This document shows positions 26,798-35,177 of a DNA stretch of 57,169 nucleotides, piece after piece (position 1 is the first letter of the stretch; each line of letters starts with the position of its first letter). Location: NCBI RefSeq assembly GCF_000337515.1, contig NZ_AOIQ01000013.1:36590-93758 (forward strand), read 5' to 3'. The notes below the pieces were generated by a model. That model was not told the origin of the DNA, made no database searches, and saw only the letters and a program-made list of their open reading frames with translations. The DNA is from Halovivax asiaticus JCM 14624 (GTDB taxonomy: Archaea > Halobacteriota > Halobacteria > Halobacteriales > Natrialbaceae). A program made the position numbers and the translations under genes.

Positions 26798-27964
26798 TCA
26801 CTCCGCCGCCTCGCCCTCTAGCGTCTCGCGCCAGTCCTCGATCTCTCCGTCCTCGTCTTCGGCGTCGTCGAGGCGCTGTTCGTAGTAGGCCATCGGATGC
26901 GGAATCCGCTCACAGAGGTCGTCCATGTTGACGCAGTCGCCGTAGGACTGCATGGTGGCACAGGACGGTGGCGAGTACTCCGTAGGCGAGGTCTCGCCGC
27001 GGATGTGGTCGGTCTGATAGCGGGTCATCTGCTCGCCGAACGCGGAGTTGACGCGGTAGAGTTCGACGATCTCGTCCGTCGTCATGCCGATCGAGGAGAG
27101 GAAGGCCGTGATGGCGAATCGTGAGTGATGGGGCAGGTGCTCGCCCTTCTGGATGTCGTCGAGCAGCGCCTTCATACACGGCGGGAAGAGCTCCGGCACG
27201 ACCGTGTCGATCTCGCGAACGAGTTCGAGTTCGGCGACCAATTCACGGAGGTCGGCCGCCTCCGCCTCAAGGGCGTCGGCGATCGGGTCCGGGACGTCGG
27301 GGAAGGGCAAGCCCTCCGCGACGCGGCTCCCGACGGCCTCCTGGAGGAGTGTCAGGAGTTCGGTCTCCGTTACGGGGACCTCGCCGTCGGCGAGTGCCCG
27401 GTTGACCAGCCGCCACTCGTCACCCCAGCAATCCGCGGCGAGGGGCAGATACGCGCCGACCTCGAGTAGGTAGGTCGACTCGTCACTCGACCGTGCTGTG
27501 GCGCTCGCTGGCGACTGTGTCGCGGATCCACCGGCGGGCGAGGTCGCGTCTCCTGCCAGTGACGGCGCCTCACGCACCGATTCGGTAAGGTCGAACTCCG
27601 CGAGCAGGCCGTCGAGATCCAGTCCGGACGAGTCGACGCTCTTCAACTCCGTCGTATCCGCCAGGTCGGCGACGAAGCGCTCGTGCGCGACGGCCGCCTC
27701 CGCGCGAGCGTATCGCCGAACCAGGACCCGTTCGCCGACGAGCGAGACGAGCACCCGCGCGACCGGATACGACAGCAGTTCGACCCGGTTGTCCGGAGCC
27801 GGATCACCAACCTCGCCGGTCTCGAGTGCCCACTCGACGCGCGACGCGGCCCGCTCGACGACCGCCGGCTCCGTCTCGACGACGGTCGCCAGGTCGACCG
27901 CCTCCTCGGCGACCGCCTCCCGCGCAGCCTCGAGAAACGGGTACCGTGCGTACAGCGCGTCCAT
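26798..27964 (-). CDS. priL: DNA primase large subunit PriL
   Basis: The regulatory iron-sulfur subunit of archaeal/eukaryotic primase. It works with PriS to make RNA or DNA primers at replication forks. It has 388 residues. The C-terminal domain is diagnostic: HSRFAITAFLSSIGMTTDEI, then YRVNSAFGEQMTRYQTDHI and SPPSCATMQSYGDCVN. The four cysteines expected to hold the 4Fe-4S cluster are C263 (LFPPCMKAL), C335, C344 and C351. A linker around residues 130-160 is rich in Ala, Ser and Thr. ATG at 27964 (MDALYARYPFL) is chosen; the frame stays open far upstream only as a shadow of the divergent hydrolase gene. PriS is not in the window. Confidence 0.95.
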   Translation of the reverse strand: MDALYARYPFLEAAREAVAEEAVDLATVVETEPAVVERAASRVEWALETGEVGDPAPDNRVELLSYPVARVLVSLVGERVLVRRYARAEAAVAHERFVADLADTTELKSVDSSGLDLDGLLAEFDLTESVREAPSLAGDATSPAGGSATQSPASATARSSDESTYLLEVGAYLPLAADCWGDEWRLVNRALADGEVPVTETELLTLLQEAVGSRVAEGLPFPDVPDPIADALEAEAADLRELVAELELVREIDTVVPELFPPCMKALLDDIQKGEHLPHHSRFAITAFLSSIGMTTDEIVELYRVNSAFGEQMTRYQTDHIRGETSPTEYSPPSCATMQSYGDCVNMDDLCERIPHPMAYYEQRLDDAEDEDGEIEDWRETLEGEAAE

Positions 27965-28135
27965 CGTTACCGGTGAATGTGCGCCAACGAGGATAAACAC
28001 GGTGGTTGACTCGTTCACGAACGACCCGCGACGACAGTGCTGCGCCGCGAGTCGGTCACTGCACGGTCGATCCACGGCCGTCGGTTTCGACCCGCTCATC
28101 GCCGTGTTAAAGGGCGTGCCCGTCGAAGGGGCGGT

Positions 28136-29089
28136 ATGCCTCGTACCTGTCGTGACGGCGTCGGACTCGCCTACGAGGTCGATCCGGCCACCCCCGGCGA
28201 CGGAGCGCGAGACGACGACACCGACCGGGCGCCGGTCGTCTTCGTCCCCGACGTCGAACTCGGCCGATGGGCCTGGCGCTGGCAGCGCGACGCCGTTCGC
28301 GGCCAGCGACGCCTGCTCGCCCCCGCACTTCGGGGAACCGGGCCGCGCCTCAGGACCGACGGCGGCGTCGCGATCGACGACGGCGCTCGCCGCTCCGACG
28401 CCGGCTTTCCCCCACTTGTCCCATCGCTTCCGGGTCCGCTTCGACGACGCATCGTCTCTCGCGAAGACAGCGCCACCGTGGCCTCGCTCGCCGACGATCT
28501 GGCCGCCGTGATCGCGGACGATTCGGCGTTCGGGCGCGGCCGATCGCAGGACGTCCATCTCGTCGGCCAGGGACTCGGCGGTGCGATCGCCATAGAGTAC
28601 GCCATCGAGCGCGGCGGCGTCCGCTCGTTGACGCTCGTGGGAACGCGCCACGGCGGGCCCGGGACGCCGGAGACGCCCGACGCGGTCCGCTCGCAGGCGC
28701 TCGACCCGGACGGATCGGGCCGGACGCGCCGACGCAACCGCCTCCGCCCGTTCTTCGCCGCGGATTTCCTCGCCCGGAACCCACACCTGTTCGCCCGGAT
28801 CGTCGACTGGCAGGCCGACCAGGGACCCGACGCCGCCACCCGCGAGGCACAGTGGGCCGCTTGGGATCGCTACGATCCGACGGATCGGCTGGACGACATC
28901 TCGGTGCCGGCGCTCGTGATCCACGGAACGGCAGATCGACTCGTCCCCGTCGAACACGGCCACGCGCTCGCCGAGGCGATTCCGGAGAGTACGATCGAGC
29001 TGATGGACGGGAGCGGGCACGCGGTCGCCGTCGAAGCAGCCGATCGAGTGGCTGCCAGACTCGCAACGTTCGTGGACTCGGTCGAGTAA
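28136..29089 (+). CDS. Alpha/beta-hydrolase fold protein lacking the nucleophile Ser
   Basis: A 317-residue alpha/beta-hydrolase. The fold is clear: VVFVPDVELGRWAWRWQ (oxyanion region), VHLVGQGLGGAIAIEYA (nucleophile elbow), LVIHGTADRLVP (acid, D267) and GSGHAVAVE (base, H295). The nucleophile elbow usually reads GxSxG; here the central residue is Gly146 (codon GGA), so the catalytic serine is absent while the acid and base remain. It may be a pseudoenzyme or use another mechanism. The loop between the first strands carries a long acidic insertion. ATG at 28136 is preferred over an Arg-rich upstream extension. It is divergent from priL with 171 bp between. Confidence 0.85.
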   Translation: MPRTCRDGVGLAYEVDPATPGDGARDDDTDRAPVVFVPDVELGRWAWRWQRDAVRGQRRLLAPALRGTGPRLRTDGGVAIDDGARRSDAGFPPLVPSLPGPLRRRIVSREDSATVASLADDLAAVIADDSAFGRGRSQDVHLVGQGLGGAIAIEYAIERGGVRSLTLVGTRHGGPGTPETPDAVRSQALDPDGSGRTRRRNRLRPFFAADFLARNPHLFARIVDWQADQGPDAATREAQWAAWDRYDPTDRLDDISVPALVIHGTADRLVPVEHGHALAEAIPESTIELMDGSGHAVAVEAADRVAARLATFVDSVE

Positions 29090-29192
29090 GCGTCAGAGTT
29101 ACCCTCGACACGGTACCGGAGACGAGTCACAGTGCGCGCAGCGACCAACGGCAGACTGCATCGGGTCAACCGCCGTTCGTCAGCCGATGAGA

Positions 29193-29530
29193 TCACGCCG
29201 CACGGAGAGTCTCGCCCCAGGACCGGCGTCCCCGTTTCACCGACCCCGAGACCACCAGACGCGGCGACACCGGTCGCTCGAGGTCGATCGACAGTTGTAC
29301 TTCGAGCGTCGAAGCGGACAGCGTCCAGCGGTCCCCGTCCGTCACGGGCAACAGGACGGTCGTGACCGCGTCGAGGCGATCGACCACGGTGACCGTCGTT
29401 GGCGCCCCGCGCGGGTCGACGACAGCTGGTAACCGAGACGACCGTCGCCGGACGTCGAGACGTCGAGGGCCTTCGTCACCATCGGGGTCGGCGGGATCGA
29501 CGACCTTCCGCGCGTCCGAGGGTGGTGTCA
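29193..29530 (-). pseudogene. Remnant of a haloarchaeal gene, start not found
   Basis: The 446 bp after the hydrolase gene contain an open minus-strand frame ending in a protein-like stretch (DRLDAVTTVLLPVTDGDRW, LSASTLEVQLSIDLERP). No credible start codon begins it: its upstream part is arginine-rich, while a different frame upstream reads more naturally (VTKALDVSTSGDGRLGYQLS). A frame break near 29410 would join these into one protein. I do not recognise a family. It lies directly behind the frame-broken gene at 29536-30289 and may be a former operon partner. Confidence 0.4.
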
Positions 29531-29535
29531 GCTGT

Positions 29536-30289
29536 CTACGAGGCGTTCGCCGGTGGGCTGTCTGGCACCTCGGGCGGATCCTGGACGATACCGACTGCCA
29601 GCGAGTCGACGGTGATTTCGTCGACCTCGACCCGTTCGAGCGTGAAGTCGGTGATATCCTGCGTCGACGTCTCGTCGGCGGCAGCCTCGCTCGTGCCGGC
29701 GATGTCCGACGACTCGCCCTTGTCGTCGGTCGCGTTTTTCTCGTCAGTATCGCAGTCTTTGGTGGCGTCCTTATCTCCTGTTCGATCGTCGTTCGTTCCG
29801 CCGTCCGCGGCCGCCGGCATCTGGACCGTCTCGTCGCCGGCCGGCTCGGCGAGGGACAGGTTCCCGACGGTGACCCGCGAGACGTTCACCGACTCGACCG
29901 TCCCGTTCCGGAGTACCAGTTCGTCCGTCTCCTCGTCAGTCGCGTCCAGTTCACTCCCTCCCTCGTCGGCGATCCCGAGATCCGTCGCCGAGACGTTCTC
30001 AGTTCCAGGTACGCGACGTGGAGATCGGAGAGGGTCAGCGAACTCTCGTTCACGCCCAGTTCGGACGCGATCTCGGCACCGTTGTCGATGGCCACGTAGT
30101 CGACGCGTAACTGCTCGATCGTCACGTTCTCGACGGTGACTCGATCGAACTCGAACGTGGGTTCGTCGTCGGCGGTCGGCTCGTCGTCAGCGGCCGTGTC
30201 GTTCTGCGCGCCGGCGAGGATGGTGCTCCCCGAGAGGACGATAACAGTACGACGACACCGATTCCAAGCGCCCTGAATCTCGACTCCAT
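29536..30289 (-). pseudogene. Secreted protein gene broken by two single-base deletions
   Basis: From ATG at 30289 the product starts with a signal peptide (MESRFRALGIGVVVLL). Near 30243 one base is missing: the natural continuation (IVLSGSTILAGAQNDTAADD) is in another frame. This continues through ENVTIEQLRVDYVAIDNGAE to DLHVAYLEL, and near 30002 a second missing base shifts it again, to ENVSATDLGIADEGG and VNVSRVTVGNLSLAEP, ending PPANAS at 29536. If restored, the product is about 250 residues, secreted and acidic, built from repeated V-x-V-x-x-(V/L) segments like a beta-solenoid. The breaks may be real decay or sequencing errors. The family is unknown. Confidence 0.6.
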
Positions 30290-30609
<320 letters not shown>

Positions 30610-31419
30610 ATGCCCTCCAGTCTGCAGAACCTTTGCGTATTGGCCGATCAGTATATTCCAGCATATCAGGCGGAAATGCTCAAGGAGGTCACAGAGGACG
30701 CGGACGTATCAATTCCACTCGCCATTGTCAACGATCCTACAGAAGACGAACTGGATCCGGATCGCACAGCAAATGCCATTAACTCGAATATCAACACTAA
30801 CACCGTTTGCCTCTTCTTCGAACTCCTCAGTCGAGAGCGCGCCTGGACGTTTGTACTGGCTGAAAAGAAAATGTCTGAAATGTTCTCAGAAGAGCACCGA
30901 CAGAAGCAGGTTGCCGTCGAAGACGCAGCCTGTTTCGGCAACGCAGAGATTCGGAAGGTCACTCCGATACAAGACGGAAACTGGTTCGAATTTCCCAGCG
31001 ATACCGTGGATACCGTCGATGAGCGGTGCGATGTCATTCTCCGGCTCGGGTTCGGGCTAATTCGTGGTGATATTCTGAACGCAACAGAGCACGGCGTTTT
31101 GAGCTTCCATCCGCGGATATTCGTCGGTATAGAGGACTGGGACCACCTCAGGCGTTTCTCGATGGCCGTCAAAAGATAGGCGCCACGTTACAACGCCTTA
31201 CAGAAGACATCGATGGGGGAGAAATCGTTGCCTATGATGAGATAGGGATCGGCGACTGCCCCACGCTCTACATCTATAATCGTGTCCACAGCCTTGAGCC
31301 CCAGCTCATTAAACAGGGAATTGAGAACTTGCGTGATTCGGAATTTGAACCACATCTCCCTGATTCGCTTGGAGAATACAATTCGACGACGTCACGGAGA
31401 TCAGTTGGGTTCGATTGAG
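30610..31419 (+). pseudogene. Formyltransferase-like gene with a one-base frameshift
   Basis: From ATG at 30610 the product (MPSSLQNLCVLADQYIPAYQ) resembles folate-dependent formyltransferases of the Fmt/sugar N-formyltransferase fold. At 31112-31113 one base is missing. In the next frame it continues ADIRRYRGLGPPQAFLDG and LQRLTEDIDGGEIVAYDEIG, the conserved H-P...D-G-G region, to a stop at 31419. The restored length is about 269 residues. Placed in a polysaccharide region, it would probably formylate an amino-sugar nucleotide rather than Met-tRNA (inference). The DNA is more AT-rich than that to the left. The break may be real or an assembly error. Confidence 0.7.
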
Positions 31420-31779
31420 AATAATTTGACAAAATGCACTGGGACGCCTCAATTCCAAGATCAATCACCGAATTCCGAAACCAAGTATCGACAATTGAGG
31501 AGCGTCTCCGCCGATCGAATCGAGACGCTCCTATCTCAACAGATAGGGCGAGGAATGGTTGCCAATCAAGCCAGGTGTGCCTATTACCCGCTACTCACCT
31601 CAATCTAGACGTTTTGTAATTGCGTAAGGTGATCGGCCAGATAGTTGGAGTGCGCTGGAATAGGAGACCAATCAAAAGCATCGATCCAATTGACAACCTG
31701 AATTGACCGGTACCTCAGCGACTGAAGAATATACCGTGAAAAGCCGACCCCAACTTATAAATTATAGTCCATAATAAGT
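31420..31779. other. 360-bp AT-rich gap with two adjacent hairpins
   Basis: No gene is supported. The segment contains GGAGCGTCTC at 31499-31508 pairing with GAGACGCTCC at 31522-31531, then CTATCT 31531-31536 with AGATAG 31541-31546. A 61-codon open frame from 31434 overlaps these and has no recognisable features. The hairpins could be a terminator or the end of a lost mobile element. Confidence 0.35.
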
Positions 31780-33273
31780 TTACAAATATCCCAAATCTCT
31801 CAGTCTTTCTTCCGCATCTGGGTTCTGTTGCGTTGTTCTTTCACTTGGTTCTATATTGTATTCAGTAGGGGCGGTATATTCTGGTTCTTCAGAGAGAAGG
31901 TCGGAAATAGGTTCGCCATCGATATCCGTGGGGATAGCACAGCCAGCAATTCCAAGAATAGTGGGAGAAATATCAAGTAGAGAGGCATCCAGGTCACTCA
32001 CTCCCTCGTCATTTTCAAATCCAATTGCGGTAACGATTCCATAGAGACTGTGATGGGCCTTGCGCGAATTTCTCCATACCAAGCCGGAAGGTCCCCTCCA
32101 AACCTGGGAATCGGTGGAAGTATATATTATTTCCCCCGCCTCGTCCACAAATGGCCCTTCGTAAACCTCCTCGCGAGAGAAAGCATCTATTCCCTCTTCC
32201 GAGTTCAATTTGTTAATTATTTCTTCAGTGATTCGTTCTTCCTCTCCATCACTCAGATCGTCTGAAAGGCGGATTGCGTGTTCGTCCTTTGATAGGCAAA
32301 ACGCATCTGATTTGGACATACTAATACCTTTTTCAGAAGAAACTTTTATACCCGAAATTCTTTCGACAACATATTTGGATTTCTTGAGTATTGGATGGAG
32401 CCATTCTTGCCTGAACAGAATTTGTCCAAGAATTCCTAAATTAATGGAATTTCCACCATCACTTTTAGTTCCTATTTTTGTGTTTCCGGATTTCAGATAT
32501 CCTTCTTCCATCAACCAATCGTTTATATAGAGTTGTTTATCAAACGCCCTAAATCCATGATCGCTAATGAGGAGAAGGCGATCGTCTTCATTCAGAGATT
32601 TGCTCACTCTCTCGACATGTTTGTCGACCTCAGCCAAAACTTCACTCGCAACTCTCCCAATATCGGAATCCGGCTGTTCAAAGAGGTCAAAATACGCGTC
32701 GTGTTGGAGCCAATCAGTTTCGCTAATGAGTTGAAAGAGAAAATCGTGATCCTCAGCTTTCAAGACGCTCAAAAATTGTTCACAGTTATGTTCGACGCTA
32801 GAATGCATCTTCTCAACGTTCTCCTTCACTCCGCCGCCAAACGTTGGATACCAGGGACTCTCTATCTCATATTGGTTATAAAGATTCCTCGGCGTTGGCG
32901 GTTGATCATCAGAATCTAACCAAGACGGGACGATATCACCCTTGATGCGAGCTGGACATGAGAAGGGGAGGTTAAAGAGAAAACAGTCGTACCCTGCATC
33001 GTCCAGATGTTCATAGAAGGTTTCCGAACGGAGAGTGGTTCCATCAAGAATGGAAGTGTTCATATGTTTATCAAATTCAACGAAGTCATATAAGCCGTGT
33101 TTTCCCTGGTTTTTACCTGTTTGAAATGACGCCCACGCCGGGGCAGTGACAGGGGGTGTGGTGCTTTCCAGAACCCCGCTAGGATTTTTATCGAATAAAG
33201 ACCTGATATGGGGCGTGAATTGTAATAAATCCGTATGGAAGGCATCCAAACCAATTACTACGATCCTGCTCAT
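31780..33273 (-). CDS. Alkaline-phosphatase-superfamily phosphodiesterase
   Basis: A 497-residue protein of the type I phosphodiesterase / nucleotide pyrophosphatase group. Metal and nucleophile sites are visible: IVVIGLDAFHTDLL (first Asp), TTPPVTAPAWASFQTGKNQG (Thr nucleophile region), DRLLLISDHGFRAF (Asp-His pair) and ARKAHHSLYGI-like RKAHHSLYGIV (late His). Haloarchaeal relatives sit in surface-glycan clusters and may remove or add phospho-groups on glycolipids. No signal peptide is present. ATG at 33273 is about 29 bp from a TATATA element. The gene is AT-rich, with codon use unlike the chromosome around it, as expected for a transferred cassette. Confidence 0.85.
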   Translation of the reverse strand: MSRIVVIGLDAFHTDLLQFTPHIRSLFDKNPSGVLESTTPPVTAPAWASFQTGKNQGKHGLYDFVEFDKHMNTSILDGTTLRSETFYEHLDDAGYDCFLFNLPFSCPARIKGDIVPSWLDSDDQPPTPRNLYNQYEIESPWYPTFGGGVKENVEKMHSSVEHNCEQFLSVLKAEDHDFLFQLISETDWLQHDAYFDLFEQPDSDIGRVASEVLAEVDKHVERVSKSLNEDDRLLLISDHGFRAFDKQLYINDWLMEEGYLKSGNTKIGTKSDGGNSINLGILGQILFRQEWLHPILKKSKYVVERISGIKVSSEKGISMSKSDAFCLSKDEHAIRLSDDLSDGEEERITEEIINKLNSEEGIDAFSREEVYEGPFVDEAGEIIYTSTDSQVWRGPSGLVWRNSRKAHHSLYGIVTAIGFENDEGVSDLDASLLDISPTILGIAGCAIPTDIDGEPISDLLSEEPEYTAPTEYNIEPSERTTQQNPDAEERLRDLGYL

Positions 33274-33298
33274 CAATAGAGTAGGCAACACACAGCCA

Positions 33299-33313
33299 TA
33301 TATAAGTTTATAG
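33299..33313. promoter_or_regulatory. Divergent promoter of phosphodiesterase and flippase
   Basis: TATATA at 33299-33304 lies about 29 bp before the minus-strand ATG at 33273. AGTTTATAG at 33305-33313 could serve the plus-strand ATG at 33347 with an untranslated leader of about 10 bases. A further TTTATAT at 33325 is too close to the ATG. Confidence 0.4.
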
Positions 33314-33346
33314 TCCCCCCGGTATTTATATCAAGCAAGCTGCTTA

Positions 33347-34810
33347 ATGTCTCTACGAAGGGAACTATTAGGGAGGTTTCAATTTGAGCTAGTTGCTCGG
33401 ATTGTTGGATCGATTTCGGGCGCTCTACTAACGGTTGGTTTAGCACGGATATTATCTACCGACGAATACGGCCTCTTATTTCTCGCAATTTCAGTTTTTG
33501 GAGTTATAGAGTTGATCAGTAGGCTGGGGATCCCAAAAGCTGGAGCACGCTATATCACCCAGTATCGTGAGAAAGATCCCGACCAAATTCCGGGGCTATT
33601 ACGTTATATATTCCTGCTAAATATTGCCGTAGCATTCATAGCATCAAGTTTGCTATTTGTGGGATCAGGACCGATTTCTCAAGCCGTCAACGAGCCCGAA
33701 CTGGCAATATTACTATTGCTCGGGACCGTATTCGTAACTTCATCTGCTGTATTTAAGTTCTCACGTATTCAGCTTCAGGCCTTTGAGGATATCAATTCTG
33801 CAGCGGTCATATATGCGCTGGAACGGGGAATCAGGGCATCAACTGCAATTGGATTGGCCATCATTGGTTACGGAGCCGTGGGAGCGCTCATTGGATACAT
33901 TCTTGCATCGGTAATCGGCGGTATTATAGGAGTGGGGATACTTTATAGAAGGTATTTTCAGGGGGAGACTGTTCTATCCCTGGAAAAAGGCCTCCGGACA
34001 CGTGTAGTCAGATACTCAGTACCAATTACAGCCACCAGTGCCGCTAACACGATCGACAAAAAAATTGACACTATTCTTGTTGGATTTTTCCTTGATCCGA
34101 TTGCAGTTGCGTTCTATACACTTCCGAGACAAATCATCAGTTTCATCCAAACTCCCGTGTCCGCGCTTGGGTTTTCTCTCTCCCCAACTTTTGAGTCACA
34201 AAAAGCTAGTGGAAATGCCGCTCTAGCAGCGCGGATTTACGAAAAATCACTCTTTCACATTTTACTCATCTATATCCCAGCTGCTGCTGGAATCGTCCTT
34301 GTTGCAGAACCCTTTATCTCCATCATTTTTGGCCCAGATTATTCGGGAGCCATTCCTGTACTACAGATACTAGCACTACAAATCGTTCTTCTTGCTGTTG
34401 CGATTCTAACAAGTAATAGTTTAGATTACCTTGGTCGTGCTAGAGAGCGAGCAATAGCAAAGACCATTACTGCCTTGCTGAACCTCTTGCTCAATATACT
34501 ACTTATCCCAACTATTGGTGTGGTTGGAGCAGCAATATCTACAGTCACTACCTTTTCAATCTACACATTTGTTTCCATTTACATAATGGCGCAGGAACTG
34601 GAGATCCGCCTGAACTGGCTATTTTGGAGGGTCGGCAAAATCATAGTTATAACACTAATCATGAGCCCATTTGTTTACGCCATGTTGTTAATTGGGGAAG
34701 GGGCTCTATCACTATTACTGTCGATAATTGTAGGAACTGCTATCTGGTTCGGAGGGGCCGTCCTACTGAGGCTCATAGACTTGAAGAAACTCGCAGAAAA
34801 GGTATCATGA
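33347..34810 (+). CDS. Polysaccharide flippase, Wzx-like
   Basis: A 487-residue membrane protein with about 14 helices of the MATE/MOP superfamily oligosaccharide-flippase group. It begins MSLRRELLGRFQFELVARIV, followed by GLARILSTDEYGLLFLAISV, the typical N-terminal signature. Such proteins move lipid-linked oligosaccharides or polysaccharide repeat units across the membrane. The gene is AT-rich. Neighbouring glycosyltransferases, the epimerase and sugar-acid genes support a role in exporting the glycan made here; the lipid carrier in haloarchaea is dolichyl phosphate. A 4-bp ATGA overlap joins it to a tiny downstream ORF. Confidence 0.92.
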   Translation: MSLRRELLGRFQFELVARIVGSISGALLTVGLARILSTDEYGLLFLAISVFGVIELISRLGIPKAGARYITQYREKDPDQIPGLLRYIFLLNIAVAFIASSLLFVGSGPISQAVNEPELAILLLLGTVFVTSSAVFKFSRIQLQAFEDINSAAVIYALERGIRASTAIGLAIIGYGAVGALIGYILASVIGGIIGVGILYRRYFQGETVLSLEKGLRTRVVRYSVPITATSAANTIDKKIDTILVGFFLDPIAVAFYTLPRQIISFIQTPVSALGFSLSPTFESQKASGNAALAARIYEKSLFHILLIYIPAAAGIVLVAEPFISIIFGPDYSGAIPVLQILALQIVLLAVAILTSNSLDYLGRARERAIAKTITALLNLLLNILLIPTIGVVGAAISTVTTFSIYTFVSIYIMAQELEIRLNWLFWRVGKIIVITLIMSPFVYAMLLIGEGALSLLLSIIVGTAIWFGGAVLLRLIDLKKLAEKVS

Positions 34811-34938
34811 TACGAACCCATAGCGAATTATTGAAAGAAGCTATAGGGAAAGATTGGATTCAAAAATGTGGTTGTCCACCATTTGAGGTTCTTTGCTCCC
34901 AAACAATGCCGGTCAAGGCCCAACAGAATCTCAAATAG
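34807..34938 (+). CDS. Possible 43-residue protein, coupled to the flippase
   Basis: The ATG overlaps the flippase stop codon (ATGA), the classic arrangement for translational coupling. The product, MIRTHSELLKEAIGKDWIQK and onward, has two cysteines in a CGC motif and is basic. I recognise no family; it may be the start of a truncated gene. Confidence 0.3.
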   Translation: MIRTHSELLKEAIGKDWIQKCGCPPFEVLCSQTMPVKAQQNLK

Positions 34939-34994
34939 GCAGATAGCAATCAGTAATCAGAACACGTTTAACCATCAATAGATATCGAAATACC

Positions 34995-35177
34995 ATGACG
35001 TGGTTCCCCGGCACTGCCGCCCAATTTCCAACACCTGTAACCCCATTACAAAAACGGTTGAGTGGAAACAACCTAAGAAAGGGGAAGACCAAGCGGCAGT
35101 GGATCTATCACTTTGTGCCCAAACTATTTCACGCGCCTTCTAATAGATGGATTAATGTGAAGTCAAGGGAGGAATGA
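34995..35177 (+). CDS. Possible 60-residue protein, coupled to the next gene
   Basis: ATG at 34995 leads to a stop that overlaps the ATG of the large membrane protein by four bases (ATGA). The product is short, basic and tryptophan-containing (KTKRQWIYHFVPKLFHAPSN). It has no recognised family and could be a remnant of a larger gene. The overlap is the only positional evidence that it is translated. Confidence 0.3.
   Translation: MTWFPGTAAQFPTPVTPLQKRLSGNNLRKGKTKRQWIYHFVPKLFHAPSNRWINVKSREE

Noticed and set aside
27965-29020. N-terminal extension of PriL (352 extra codons in frame)
   Set aside because: It lies opposite the alpha/beta-hydrolase gene, is Arg/Gly-rich like a GC-rich antisense shadow, and PriL starts normally at 27964.
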